Assembly: GCA_023433515.1 (NCBI GenBank)
Contig: JAEZCN010000247.1
Coordinates: 1 to 23,887, forward strand
Length of the DNA: 23,887 nt
Reading direction: 5' to 3'
From: Pseudomonadota bacterium
GTDB lineage: Bacteria; Pseudomonadota; Gammaproteobacteria; Steroidobacterales; Steroidobacteraceae
Part shown: positions 14,691 through 22,313 of the stretch, in pieces
Position numbering within the stretch: the stretch's first letter is position 1
How the letters are laid out: every line of letters starts with the position of its first letter
The notes under the pieces: generated by a model
Told to the model about the DNA's origin: nothing
The model's input: the letters and a program-made list of their open reading frames with translations, nothing else
Databases searched by the model: none
Position numbers and translations under genes: made by a program

Positions 14691-15800
14691 CTACGCCTTG
14701 CGCGGAGGAGCGACGGAATCCCGCTTCACGAGCACGTAGGGAACGAGGTGATCCACGGACTGATTGACGTGGCGATCCTTCGGGCGGCGGATCTTGTGGA
14801 GCAACAGGTTGATCGCCGCTTCCGCCATCGCGGCGATCGGCTGACGGACCGTCGTGAGTTCGGGCCACACGGTGGTGGCGATCGGCGTGTCGTCGAAGCC
14901 GACCACCGAAAGATCGTTGGGAACATCGAGACCGCGACGATGCGCCACTGAAATGGCAGCCGCGGCCATGTCGTCGTTGCTCGCGAAGATCGCGGTCGGC
15001 ATGCGTTTGCGCGCGAGCAGCTTCTCGGCAGCCTCGAGTCCCGACTTGTAGGAGAAGAATCCCTGGATGACCAACGTGGGATCGACCTCGATGCCCGCTT
15101 CGTCCATCGCGGCCTGGAATCCTTCGAGGCGTTGCGTGCTCGCGGTCTGCGTTGGTTGGCCCTTGATGAACGCGATGCGCGTGTGCCCCATCGTGATGAG
15201 GTGCTGCGTCATCTCGCGCGCGGCGTTGAAATCGTCGATGCGCACGCACGAGACGTCTTCGCGGGCGCGGCCGGTCGCGAGCGCGACGGCGGGAACACCT
15301 TCGGCCGCGAATGCCGCGGCGATCGCCTTCGATTCGCACAGCGGCGGCGGCAGGATCACGCCCGCGATGCCTTCGGCCAACTTCTGCGCCGCGGCTTTTT
15401 CCGCGGCGGGCTTGAGATCGTCCCAGCGGTCGAGCACGAGTTGCGCGGCCGTGCGGTGCGAGCCGTCGAGCGCGCCGACCAGCATTTCGGATAGATAAGA
15501 GGCGCTGGGATTCGAATAGATGAGAGCGATGCGCGTGTCGCGCGCGCCCGCGAGAACACGCGCCGCGGGATTCGGCCGGTAGTTGAGCGCGCGCACGGCT
15601 TCCATGACGATTTCGCGCGTGGTGTCACGCACGTTGCTCTCGCCATTGATCACGCGCGAAACGGTCATCGGCGAAACGTTGGCGTGCCGCGCGACTTCGT
15701 GAATCGTGACCGCACTTCCCTTGCGTCGACCGGATTTCTCCGAGATGCGCGACCCGCCGTCGTTACCGCGATTGCCTGGCTCGCTCAATCGATTACCCAA
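14691..15800 (-). CDS. LacI family transcriptional regulator, probable xylose/xylan repressor
   Basis: This 369-residue LacI-family protein has its helix-turn-helix at about residues 31-55 (VTIHEVARHANVSPMTVSRV), followed by the hinge region (YRPNPAAR). A periplasmic-binding-like sensor domain (RIALIYSNPSASYLSEMLVGAL to the GFDDTPIA and LTTVRQP blocks) forms the rest. The effector is probably xylose or a xylo-oligosaccharide (inference). The HTH must be preceded by a start, yet no ATG or GTG exists there. TTG at 15800 or TTG at 15788 are the candidates, so the N-terminal tail is about 26-30 residues. An operator-like site lies 20 bases upstream, suggesting autoregulation and control of the divergent GH67 gene. 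A second site controls the xyl operon. Confidence 0.87.
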   Translation of the reverse strand: MGNRLSEPGNRGNDGGSRISEKSGRRKGSAVTIHEVARHANVSPMTVSRVINGESNVRDTTREIVMEAVRALNYRPNPAARVLAGARDTRIALIYSNPSASYLSEMLVGALDGSHRTAAQLVLDRWDDLKPAAEKAAAQKLAEGIAGVILPPPLCESKAIAAAFAAEGVPAVALATGRAREDVSCVRIDDFNAAREMTQHLITMGHTRIAFIKGQPTQTASTQRLEGFQAAMDEAGIEVDPTLVIQGFFSYKSGLEAAEKLLARKRMPTAIFASNDDMAAAAISVAHRRGLDVPNDLSVVGFDDTPIATTVWPELTTVRQPIAAMAEAAINLLLHKIRRPKDRHVNQSVDHLVPYVLVKRDSVAPPRKA

Positions 15801-15851
15801 CCAACTGGCGCAAGGACTGCGTTAGCGTTAACAATAGATTCATTACCCAAC
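15792..15851. repeat. paired direct repeats flanking operator 2
   Basis: The 10-mer ATTACCCAAC occurs at 15792-15801 and again at 15842-15851, exactly 50 bases apart (about five helical turns). It brackets the operator-like site. The first copy covers the TTG start candidate of the LacI gene. It could be a second protein-binding site or chance. Confidence 0.45.
15820..15836 (-). promoter_or_regulatory. LacI-type operator 2 between regulator and GH67 gene
   Basis: On the minus strand this reads TATTGTTAACGCTAACG, matching operator 1 at 14 of 17 positions, with the palindromic core GTTAGCGTTAAC on plus. It lies in the 67-base gap between the divergent LacI and GH67 genes. A repressor bound here could control both the regulator itself and the alpha-glucuronidase/esterase pair. 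Confidence 0.72.
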
Positions 15852-15867
15852 GAAAGTCCAATCTGCA

Positions 15868-18042
15868 ATGAACATACATCCTTCCGTTTCGCGACTTGGT
15901 CGCACCCTCATCTCCTGCGCCGCACTTGTCGGACTGGGGCTCCCCGCAATGGCCGAGGATGGCTATGACGTCTGGTTGCGGTATCGCGACGCCGCACCCG
16001 CCGTGCGCGCCCATCTCGATTCCCACGTTCGCGAAATCGTCGGTGACACGAAAACTCCGAGCCTGGCAGTCGCCGCGGCGGAGCTGAGCCGCGGATTGAG
16101 CGGTCTTGCGGGCCGGGACGTTCCGCAAGTGGCGCAGCCGACCGGCGCCGGTGCGGTGGTGTACGGCACGCCGCGCAGCTCGTCGATCGTGGCTGGACTG
16201 CCGCTGGGCCTCGAGCGGGTGGGCGACGAGGGATTCGTGATCCGCAGCGTCGTTGTGAACGGGCAACCGGCGACGGTCATCGCGGCCAACAGCGACGTGG
16301 GTGTGCTGTATGGCGCATTTCATTTCCTCAGGCTCATCCAGACCGGCCAGCCGCTCGCATCGCTGGACCTGGTCTCGCGTCCGGGCACGCAGCTCCGCCT
16401 GCTCAATCATTGGGACAACCTGGATCGCCACGTGGAACGCGGTTACGCGGGCCAGTCGATCTGGGACTGGCACAGGCTGCCGGATTATCTCGATCCGCGC
16501 TACACGGACTACGCGCGCGCCTGCGCTTCGCTCGGCATCAACGGCACGGTCCTCACGAACGTGAACGCCAACGCGACGGCCCTTTCCGCGCCCTATATCG
16601 CCAAGACCGCGGCGCTCGCCGGCGTGCTTCGTCCGTACGGGGTCCGCGTGTATCTCACCGCGCGCTTCAGTGCGCCGATCGAACTCGGCGGACTCAAGAC
16701 CGCGGATCCGCTCGATCCGGAGGTGCGTGCGTGGTGGAAGGCGAAGACCGACGAGATCTATCGCGCGATCCCGGACTTCGGCGGATTCCTCGTCAAGGCG
16801 AATTCGGAAGGCCAGCCGGGTCCGCAGGACTACCGACGCACGCATGTCGACGGCGCGAACATGCTCGCCGAGACGGTCGCTCCTCACGGCGGCATCGTGA
16901 TGTGGCGCGCGTTCGTCTACTCGAATGAGGTTCCGACGGACCGCGCCAAGCAGGCCTACGACGAGTTCGTTCCGCTCGACGGCAAGTTCGCCGACAACGT
17001 GCTCGTGCAGGTGAAGAACGGCGCGATCGACTTCCAGCCGCGCGAGCCGTTCCATCCGCTGTTCGGCGCGATGCCGAAGACGCCGTTGATGATGGAGTTC
17101 CAGATCACCAAGGAATATCTCGGCTTCGCCACGCACCTGGTTTACCTGGGCACGCTGTTCGAAGAAGCGCTCGATGCCGACACGTACGTGAAGGGCAAGG
17201 GATCGACGGTCGCGAAGGTCGTCGACGGCGATCTGCACGGATACAAGCTCACCGGCATGGCCGGCGTCGCCAACATCGGCGTCGACCGCAACTGGTCGGG
17301 ATCGATTTTCGACCAGGCGAACTGGTTCGCCTTCGGGCGTCTCGCCTGGGATCCGACCGCATCGGCGCGCGACATCGCGACGGAATGGGTGCGCATGACC
17401 TTCTCGCACGACCCGGCATTCGTCGAGCCGGTGGTGGCGATGATGATGGGTTCGCACCAGGCCGCGGTCGATTACATGACGCCGCTCGGACTCACTCACC
17501 TGATGGGCACCAGTCATCACTACGGTCCCGCGCCCTGGGTGAACGATCTCGAGCGCGAGGACTGGAACCCGACCTATTTCCACCGCGCGGACAAGGGAGG
17601 CATTGGTTTCGATCGCACCCCTAAGGGCAGCGACGCCACTTCGCAATATCATCCGAAGGTCGCCGCGACGTTCGCGAACCCGAAGAAAACGCCCGAGGAC
17701 TTCCTGCTCTGGTTCCATCACCTGCCGTGGGACTACCGCGTGTCGTCGGGCCGCACGTTGTGGCACGAGATCGTGCACCGCTACACGCACGGCGTCGAGG
17801 TAGTTAGCCAGATGCGCCGCACCTGGGCCGGGCTCGAGCGCTTCGTGGATCCGGACCGTTTCGCGCAGATCTCGACGTTCCTCGCGATCCAGGAGAAGGA
17901 GGCGAAGTGGTGGCGGGACGCGAACATCGCGTATTTCCAGAGCATCAACGGGCTGCCGCTGCCCGCGGGATTCGCGCCGCCGGAGCATCCGCTCGAGTAC
18001 TACAAGTCGCTGGAGTTCCCGTACGCGCCCGGCCGCACGTGA
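15868..18042 (+). CDS. secreted alpha-glucuronidase, GH67
   Basis: This 724-residue GH67 enzyme removes (4-O-methyl)-D-glucuronic acid from the non-reducing-end xylose of aldouronic acids from glucuronoxylan. Catalytic motifs: E314 in KANSEGQPGP as the acid, D388 in NGAIDFQPREP and E416 in QITKEYLG as the base pair. The 28-residue D-to-E spacing equals that of the Cellvibrio and Geobacillus enzymes. A type I signal peptide is visible (R9 and R12, a hydrophobic stretch, cleavage after LPAMA near residue 30), so the enzyme acts in the periplasm or outside. A cysteine at 17 is misplaced for a lipobox. The length is normal for the family. No ribosome site stands out before the ATG. The CE15 gene follows after 20 bases, and an operator-like site lies upstream. 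Confidence 0.94.
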   Translation: MNIHPSVSRLGRTLISCAALVGLGLPAMAEDGYDVWLRYRDAAPAVRAHLDSHVREIVGDTKTPSLAVAAAELSRGLSGLAGRDVPQVAQPTGAGAVVYGTPRSSSIVAGLPLGLERVGDEGFVIRSVVVNGQPATVIAANSDVGVLYGAFHFLRLIQTGQPLASLDLVSRPGTQLRLLNHWDNLDRHVERGYAGQSIWDWHRLPDYLDPRYTDYARACASLGINGTVLTNVNANATALSAPYIAKTAALAGVLRPYGVRVYLTARFSAPIELGGLKTADPLDPEVRAWWKAKTDEIYRAIPDFGGFLVKANSEGQPGPQDYRRTHVDGANMLAETVAPHGGIVMWRAFVYSNEVPTDRAKQAYDEFVPLDGKFADNVLVQVKNGAIDFQPREPFHPLFGAMPKTPLMMEFQITKEYLGFATHLVYLGTLFEEALDADTYVKGKGSTVAKVVDGDLHGYKLTGMAGVANIGVDRNWSGSIFDQANWFAFGRLAWDPTASARDIATEWVRMTFSHDPAFVEPVVAMMMGSHQAAVDYMTPLGLTHLMGTSHHYGPAPWVNDLEREDWNPTYFHRADKGGIGFDRTPKGSDATSQYHPKVAATFANPKKTPEDFLLWFHHLPWDYRVSSGRTLWHEIVHRYTHGVEVVSQMRRTWAGLERFVDPDRFAQISTFLAIQEKEAKWWRDANIAYFQSINGLPLPAGFAPPEHPLEYYKSLEFPYAPGRT

Positions 18043-18062
18043 GCGGTCGAAGGGGGAGGGGC

Positions 18063-19388
18063 ATGCGCACCGCCGTCGTCGGTGGATTGATGTGGCTGCT
18101 GTCGGCGACGAGCGCGTTCGCCTCCGATCCTGTTCCGCCGCTCGAACTCACCGCCGAGCAGGATCACAGGCTCATGATGGAGAAGCTCGGCATCACGGCT
18201 ATTCGCCAGGGAGCGAATGGCCGCGATCCGGGCGCGCCGAACGCGGCTAACTACGACGAATCGAAGGGCAATCCGCATCCGGACTTGCCCGCCGTGCTGA
18301 CGCTCGCGAACGGCAAGCCCGTCAAGGACGCGACGACCTGGTGGAAGAAACGACGCCCGGAAATCGTCGAGCTGTTCGACCGCGAGGTGTATGGCCGCAT
18401 GCCGGAGAACGTGCCCGGCGTGACCTGGTCGGTGAAGGAGACGCGCGAGGAAATGGTCGGCGGCAACCCGGTGGTGTTCCGCAGGCTGGTCGGCCACGTC
18501 GACAACTCGGCCTATCCACTGGTCGGTGTCGACATCGAGGCAGAGCTCACGACGCCGAAAGACGCCCGCGGCGTGCCGGTGATCGTCGAGTTCTTTCCGT
18601 TCGAATTCCGCGGACGTTTTCCCGCGCCGCCGTCACCGACGTGGCAGGAGCAGATCATCGCGCGCGGCTGGGCTTACGCGATTCTCTCGACCAGCACGAT
18701 CCAGGCGGACAACGGCGCCGGCCTCACGAAGGGCATCATCGGGCTCGTCAACAAGGGACAGACACGCAAGCCAGACGATTGGGGCGCATTGCGCGCCTGG
18801 GCGTGGGGAGCATCGCGCCTGCTCGACTATCTCGAGACGAATCCGGAAGTGGACGCGAAGCGTGCGGTCATCGAAGGCGTGTCGCGCTTCGGCAAGGCCG
18901 CGCTCGTGACGATGGCGTACGAGCCGCGTTACTCCATCGGCTTCATCGGCTCGTCGGGCATGGGCGGCGCGGCGCTGCATCGCAGGCGCATCGGCGAGCT
19001 GCTCGAGAACGTCGCCGGGAGTGGCGAGTACCACTGGATGGCCGGCAACTACATCAAGTACGCGGGGCCTCTCACCCCCAACGATCTTCCGGTCGATTCG
19101 CACGAGCTGATCGCGCTCGCGGCGCCGCGGCCGCTGTTCATCGGCACCGGGAATCCCGCCGAAGGCGATGCCTGGGTCGATCCGCGCGGCATGTTCATGT
19201 CGACGGTCGCGGCAGGTCCGGTCTGGAAGTTGTTAGGGAAGCGCGCGCTCGATACGACGGAATTTCCGCCCATCGAAACGTCTCTGACTCAGGGTGAACT
19301 CGCGTGGCGCCAGCACGCGGGCGGACATACGTCGGGACCGAACTGGCCGACCTTCCTGGATTTCGCCGCGCGCTACTTCGACAAGTAG
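18063..19388 (+). CDS. secreted glucuronoyl esterase, CE15 family
   Basis: This 441-residue CE15 protein hydrolyses the ester between glucuronic acid side chains of xylan and lignin alcohols. The catalytic serine S274 sits in EGVSRFGKAAL, the GxSRxGK family motif. The C-terminal QHAGGHTSGP (H418, H422) carries the active-site histidine region, and GSSGMGGAA is also family-like. An N-terminal signal peptide ends near SAFA at about residue 21. The same frame runs open into the GH67 gene, but the ATG at 18063 is clear: AGGGGGAGGGG lies just upstream and the signal peptide begins there. Pairing with GH67 fits release of glucuronate from lignin-linked xylan. It ends just before an inverted-repeat element. 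Confidence 0.92.
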   Translation: MRTAVVGGLMWLLSATSAFASDPVPPLELTAEQDHRLMMEKLGITAIRQGANGRDPGAPNAANYDESKGNPHPDLPAVLTLANGKPVKDATTWWKKRRPEIVELFDREVYGRMPENVPGVTWSVKETREEMVGGNPVVFRRLVGHVDNSAYPLVGVDIEAELTTPKDARGVPVIVEFFPFEFRGRFPAPPSPTWQEQIIARGWAYAILSTSTIQADNGAGLTKGIIGLVNKGQTRKPDDWGALRAWAWGASRLLDYLETNPEVDAKRAVIEGVSRFGKAALVTMAYEPRYSIGFIGSSGMGGAALHRRRIGELLENVAGSGEYHWMAGNYIKYAGPLTPNDLPVDSHELIALAAPRPLFIGTGNPAEGDAWVDPRGMFMSTVAAGPVWKLLGKRALDTTEFPPIETSLTQGELAWRQHAGGHTSGPNWPTFLDFAARYFDK

Positions 19389-19401
19389 CGGTCAACGGGT
19401 G

Positions 19402-19524
19402 GAAATGGGGACATTCCTCATTTTCTTGTAACAATCGGATGTGTCTGCGGATGCGAAATGTCCGAGACGATTGTTACAAGAAAATGAGGAATGTCCCCAT
19501 TTCGTGAAACGAGGAATGTCCCCT
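19402..19524. repeat. REP/MITE-like element with perfect 36-bp inverted arms
   Basis: Arms 19402-19437 and 19468-19503 are perfect reverse complements (36 bp) around a 30-base loop. The loop holds a further bulged stem (GTCT-CGGA with TCCGAGAC). A third partial copy of the arm end, GAGGAATGTCCCC, lies at 19511-19523 in the same orientation as the right arm. The last base of that copy is also the first plus-strand base of the manD stop codon. The element is more AT-rich than its surroundings. It sits between two convergent genes and could act as a bidirectional terminator. No transposase is nearby. It resembles REP or MITE elements mobilised in trans (inference). Confidence 0.8.
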
Positions 19525-20785
19525 ACCAATCCCACATCGTGCCGTCTTCGAGACGCGCGATCGGAAGCTGCTTCGGGTTGTATGGATACTTCGCGGCGAG
19601 CTTCTCGTCGATCGTCACGCCGTGTCCCGCCGACTCGCCGCAATGCAGGCGGCCGTCCTTGAACGTGTAGTCGTGCGGAAACACCGCGTCGGTCTCCGGC
19701 GCGTGTTTCATGTATTCCTGGATGCCGAAGTTGGGGACCCAGGTATCGAAGTGCAGCGCCGCGCCCATGCACACCGGCGACAGGTCCGTAGCGCCATGGA
19801 ATCCGGTGCGCACCGAGTGCAGCGCCGCGAAGTCCGCGATGCGGCGCACGTGCGTGATGCCGCCGCCGTGCACGATGGTCGTGCGGATGTAGTCGATCAA
19901 CTGATTCTCGATGAGATGTTTGCAGTCCCAGATGCTGTTGAACACTTCACCGACGGCCAGCGGCGTCACCGTGTGACGGCGCACGTGTTCGAATGATTTC
20001 TGGTTTTCCGCCGGCGTGCAGTCTTCCAGCCAGAACAGGCGATAGGGTTCGAGCGACTTGCCGAGCCGCGCCGCTTCGTTCGGCGTCAATCGATGATGCA
20101 CGTCGTGCAGCAGTTCGATCTCGTTGCCGTGGTCCTTGCGCAGCCGCTCGAAGAGTTCCGGCACGAACTCGAGATACCTCGGAGTCGACCAGACGGTCTC
20201 GAGCGGCAGTTCGCTCTCGGCAGGTTCATAGGCGTTCTTGAGATTGCTGATTCCGTAGGCTTTCTTGATGCCGGGCACGCCGCTCTGCGCGCGGATCGCC
20301 TTGTACCCTTGTGCGATGTACTTGCCGACCTCGTCGCTGCATTCGTCGATGTCCTTGCCGTTCGCATGGCCATACACGAGCACGCCATCGCGCGAGCGGC
20401 CGCCGAGCAATTGATACAGCGGCAGGTTCGCCATCTTTCCGAGGATGTCCCACAGCGCGACGTCGACCGCGGCGATCGCGGTCATCGTGACCGGGCCGCG
20501 TCGCCAGTACGCGCCCTTGTAGAAAAACTGGAAGATGTCTTCGATGCGTCCCGCGTCGCGGCCGATGAGATTCGGCACGAGGTGGTCCTTGAGATACGAC
20601 GCCACCGCGAGCTCGCGACCGTTGAGCGTCGCGTCGCCGATACCGGTGACACCTGAACGCGTGACGATCTTGAGCGTGACGAAGTTGCGCGCGGGGCAGG
20701 TGACGATGACCTCCGCGGAAACGATCTCACGGTCACGTGCCGACCCGATCTTTGAATTATTCGACTCCGCGATGCTCACGCCCAT
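19523..20785 (-). CDS. manD: D-mannonate dehydratase, enolase superfamily (ManD/RspA type)
   Basis: This 420-residue enolase-superfamily protein dehydrates D-mannonate to 2-keto-3-deoxy-D-gluconate. The magnesium ligands D228 (LLHDVHH), E254 (WLEDCTPAEN) and E280 (VGEVFN), plus H230, are each exactly 18 residues beyond D210, E236, E262 and H212 of the Novosphingobium ManD. HGATDLSP is also kept. It shares long blocks with that enzyme (NFVTLKI, GDATLNGREL, GAYWRRGPVTM), so high-activity ManD is favoured over a low-activity RspA relative. I chose the ATG at 20785 because GGAAGGGAG lies directly upstream; an ATG at 20800 adds five residues without a good ribosome site. It is unrelated in fold to UxuA. 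It diverges from uxaC across 80 bases. Confidence 0.92.
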   Translation of the reverse strand: MGVSIAESNNSKIGSARDREIVSAEVIVTCPARNFVTLKIVTRSGVTGIGDATLNGRELAVASYLKDHLVPNLIGRDAGRIEDIFQFFYKGAYWRRGPVTMTAIAAVDVALWDILGKMANLPLYQLLGGRSRDGVLVYGHANGKDIDECSDEVGKYIAQGYKAIRAQSGVPGIKKAYGISNLKNAYEPAESELPLETVWSTPRYLEFVPELFERLRKDHGNEIELLHDVHHRLTPNEAARLGKSLEPYRLFWLEDCTPAENQKSFEHVRRHTVTPLAVGEVFNSIWDCKHLIENQLIDYIRTTIVHGGGITHVRRIADFAALHSVRTGFHGATDLSPVCMGAALHFDTWVPNFGIQEYMKHAPETDAVFPHDYTFKDGRLHCGESAGHGVTIDEKLAAKYPYNPKQLPIARLEDGTMWDW

Positions 20786-20814
20786 TGCTCCCTTCCGCAT
20801 TAAGAATTAACTTC

Positions 20815-20851
20815 GCCCGTCCGGGCACGAAAGGTGACCGTACTGACGGGC
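20815..20851. promoter_or_regulatory. inverted repeat in manD-uxaC divergent region
   Basis: GCCCGTC (20815-20821) and GACGGGC (20845-20851) form a 7-bp inverted repeat, 23 bases apart, in the 80-base gap between divergent manD and uxaC. It might be a regulator site. No copy of the LacI-type operator is found here. In this GC-rich DNA, chance is possible. Confidence 0.3.
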
Positions 20852-20865
20852 CGCATACTACCAAT

Positions 20866-22272
20866 ATGGACAAACTCAATCCCGATCGGCTTTTTCCGGC
20901 CGATCCCACCACTCGATCCATCGCGCGCGACCTGTATGCCCTCGTAAAGGATCTGCCCATCATCAGCCCGCACGGGCACACCGATCCCAAGTGGTTCGCG
21001 GACAACGTCCCGTTCGCGGATCCAGCAAGCCTCTTATTGACGCCCGACCACTATGTTTTCCGTATGCTGTACAGCCAGGGCGTCAAGCTCGAGGAATTCG
21101 GCGTCGCCCGCGTGGACGGGGGCAACACGGAGCGCGACTCGCGCAAGATCTGGCGCCTGTTCGCGAAGCACTACTATCTATTTCGCGGCACGCCGTCGCG
21201 CATGTGGTTCGATTGGGTGCTGTCGAGCGTGTTCGACGCGCCGATCCCGCTGACGCCCGGAAACGCCGACGCCACCTACGACCGCATCGCCGAGAAGCTG
21301 CAGAAGCCCGAGTTCCGGCCGCGCGCGCTGTTCGAGCGGTTCAACATCGAGGCGCTCGCCACGACCGAGTCGCCGCTGGACGACCTGCTGCATCACGTCA
21401 CCATCCGCAAGAGCGGTTGGCATGGACGCGTGATCACGGCCTACCGTCCCGACAATGTCGTCGATCCCGATGCGGCCGGTTTCCTCGATAACCTGAAGAA
21501 ATTCAGCGAGCTCACCGGTGAAGACGCGCTCTCGTGGCGCGGCTACCTCGCCGCGCATCGCAAGCGCCGCGCGTTCTTCGCGGTGATGGGCGCAACCTCG
21601 ACCGATCACGGACATCCGACGGCGCGCACCGCGGACCTGTCGCCCGCCGATGCCGAGGCGCTGTTCCATCGCATCGTGCGCAACGCCGCGCAGCCCGGCG
21701 ACGCGGACCTGTTCCGCGGCCAGATGCTCACCGAGATGGCGCGCATGAGTCTCGACGACAAGCTCGTGCTGCAGATCCATCCCGGCTCCTGGCGCAATCA
21801 CAACGCGCCGCTGTTCGACAAATTCGGCCCGAACGTCGGCGCCGACATCCCGATGCGCACCGACTACGTGGGCGCGCTGCGCCCATTGCTGAATCGCTTC
21901 GGCAACGATCCCGCTCTCACGATCATCGTGTTCACGCTCGACGAGACCAGCTACGCGCGCGAGCTCGCGCCACTCGCCGGGCACTATCCCGCGCTCAAGC
22001 TCGGTCCCGCCTGGTGGTTCCATGACAGCCCGGAAGGCATGATGCGTTTCCGTGAGCAGACCACGGAGACCGCGGGTTTCTACAACACCGTGGGTTTCAA
22101 CGACGACACGCGCGCGTTTCTTTCCATTCCGTCGCGCCATGACGTGGCCCGACGCATCGACTGCTCATTCCTGGCGCGTCTCGTGGCGGAACATCGCCTG
22201 CCCGAGGACGAAGCGGCTGAGCTCGCGCCGCAGCTCGCGTACGAATCTCCGAAGAAAGCCTACAAGCTTTGA
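20866..22272 (+). CDS. uxaC: glucuronate isomerase (uronate isomerase)
   Basis: This 468-residue uronate isomerase converts D-glucuronate to D-fructuronate (and galacturonate to tagaturonate) in the cytoplasm. Metal-site histidines H36 and H38 are in SPHGHTDP. Other family blocks are TTESPLDDLLHH, QIHPGSWRNHN, GPNVGADIPMRTDY, LGPAWWFHDS and the C-terminal LSIPSRHDVARR. Length matches the family (E. coli 470). The frame is open upstream to 20737, overlapping manD on the other strand; the ATG at 20866 matches the usual N-terminus. No ribosome site precedes it (CATACTACCAAT), which is unusual for the window and might mean a leaderless mRNA or another start. exuT follows after 41 bases. Confidence 0.93.
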   Translation: MDKLNPDRLFPADPTTRSIARDLYALVKDLPIISPHGHTDPKWFADNVPFADPASLLLTPDHYVFRMLYSQGVKLEEFGVARVDGGNTERDSRKIWRLFAKHYYLFRGTPSRMWFDWVLSSVFDAPIPLTPGNADATYDRIAEKLQKPEFRPRALFERFNIEALATTESPLDDLLHHVTIRKSGWHGRVITAYRPDNVVDPDAAGFLDNLKKFSELTGEDALSWRGYLAAHRKRRAFFAVMGATSTDHGHPTARTADLSPADAEALFHRIVRNAAQPGDADLFRGQMLTEMARMSLDDKLVLQIHPGSWRNHNAPLFDKFGPNVGADIPMRTDYVGALRPLLNRFGNDPALTIIVFTLDETSYARELAPLAGHYPALKLGPAWWFHDSPEGMMRFREQTTETAGFYNTVGFNDDTRAFLSIPSRHDVARRIDCSFLARLVAEHRLPEDEAAELAPQLAYESPKKAYKL

Positions 22273-22313
22273 TCGACGAACTGCCCTGCATCATGGCCCT
22301 GGGGGGAAGCTGA

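Noticed and set aside
15868..15966. possible lipoprotein signal (Cys17) in GH67
   Set aside because: The cysteine comes at the start of the hydrophobic stretch, while a lipobox cysteine should follow it. Normal type I cleavage after LPAMA fits better.
15793..17988. 731-residue open frame on the minus strand
   Set aside because: It is antisense to the GH67 gene, whose catalytic motifs and signal peptide are intact. No recognisable domain.
19402..19524. insertion sequence or CRISPR repeat
   Set aside because: There is no transposase frame, and the arms are one inverted pair plus a single partial copy with no regularly spaced spacers.
20815..20824. GCCCGTCCGG, also seen at 4991 and nearly at 22, as a dispersed repeat
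   Set aside because: Three copies of a short GC-rich word in 24 kb of GC-rich DNA, with no shared context, are compatible with chance.
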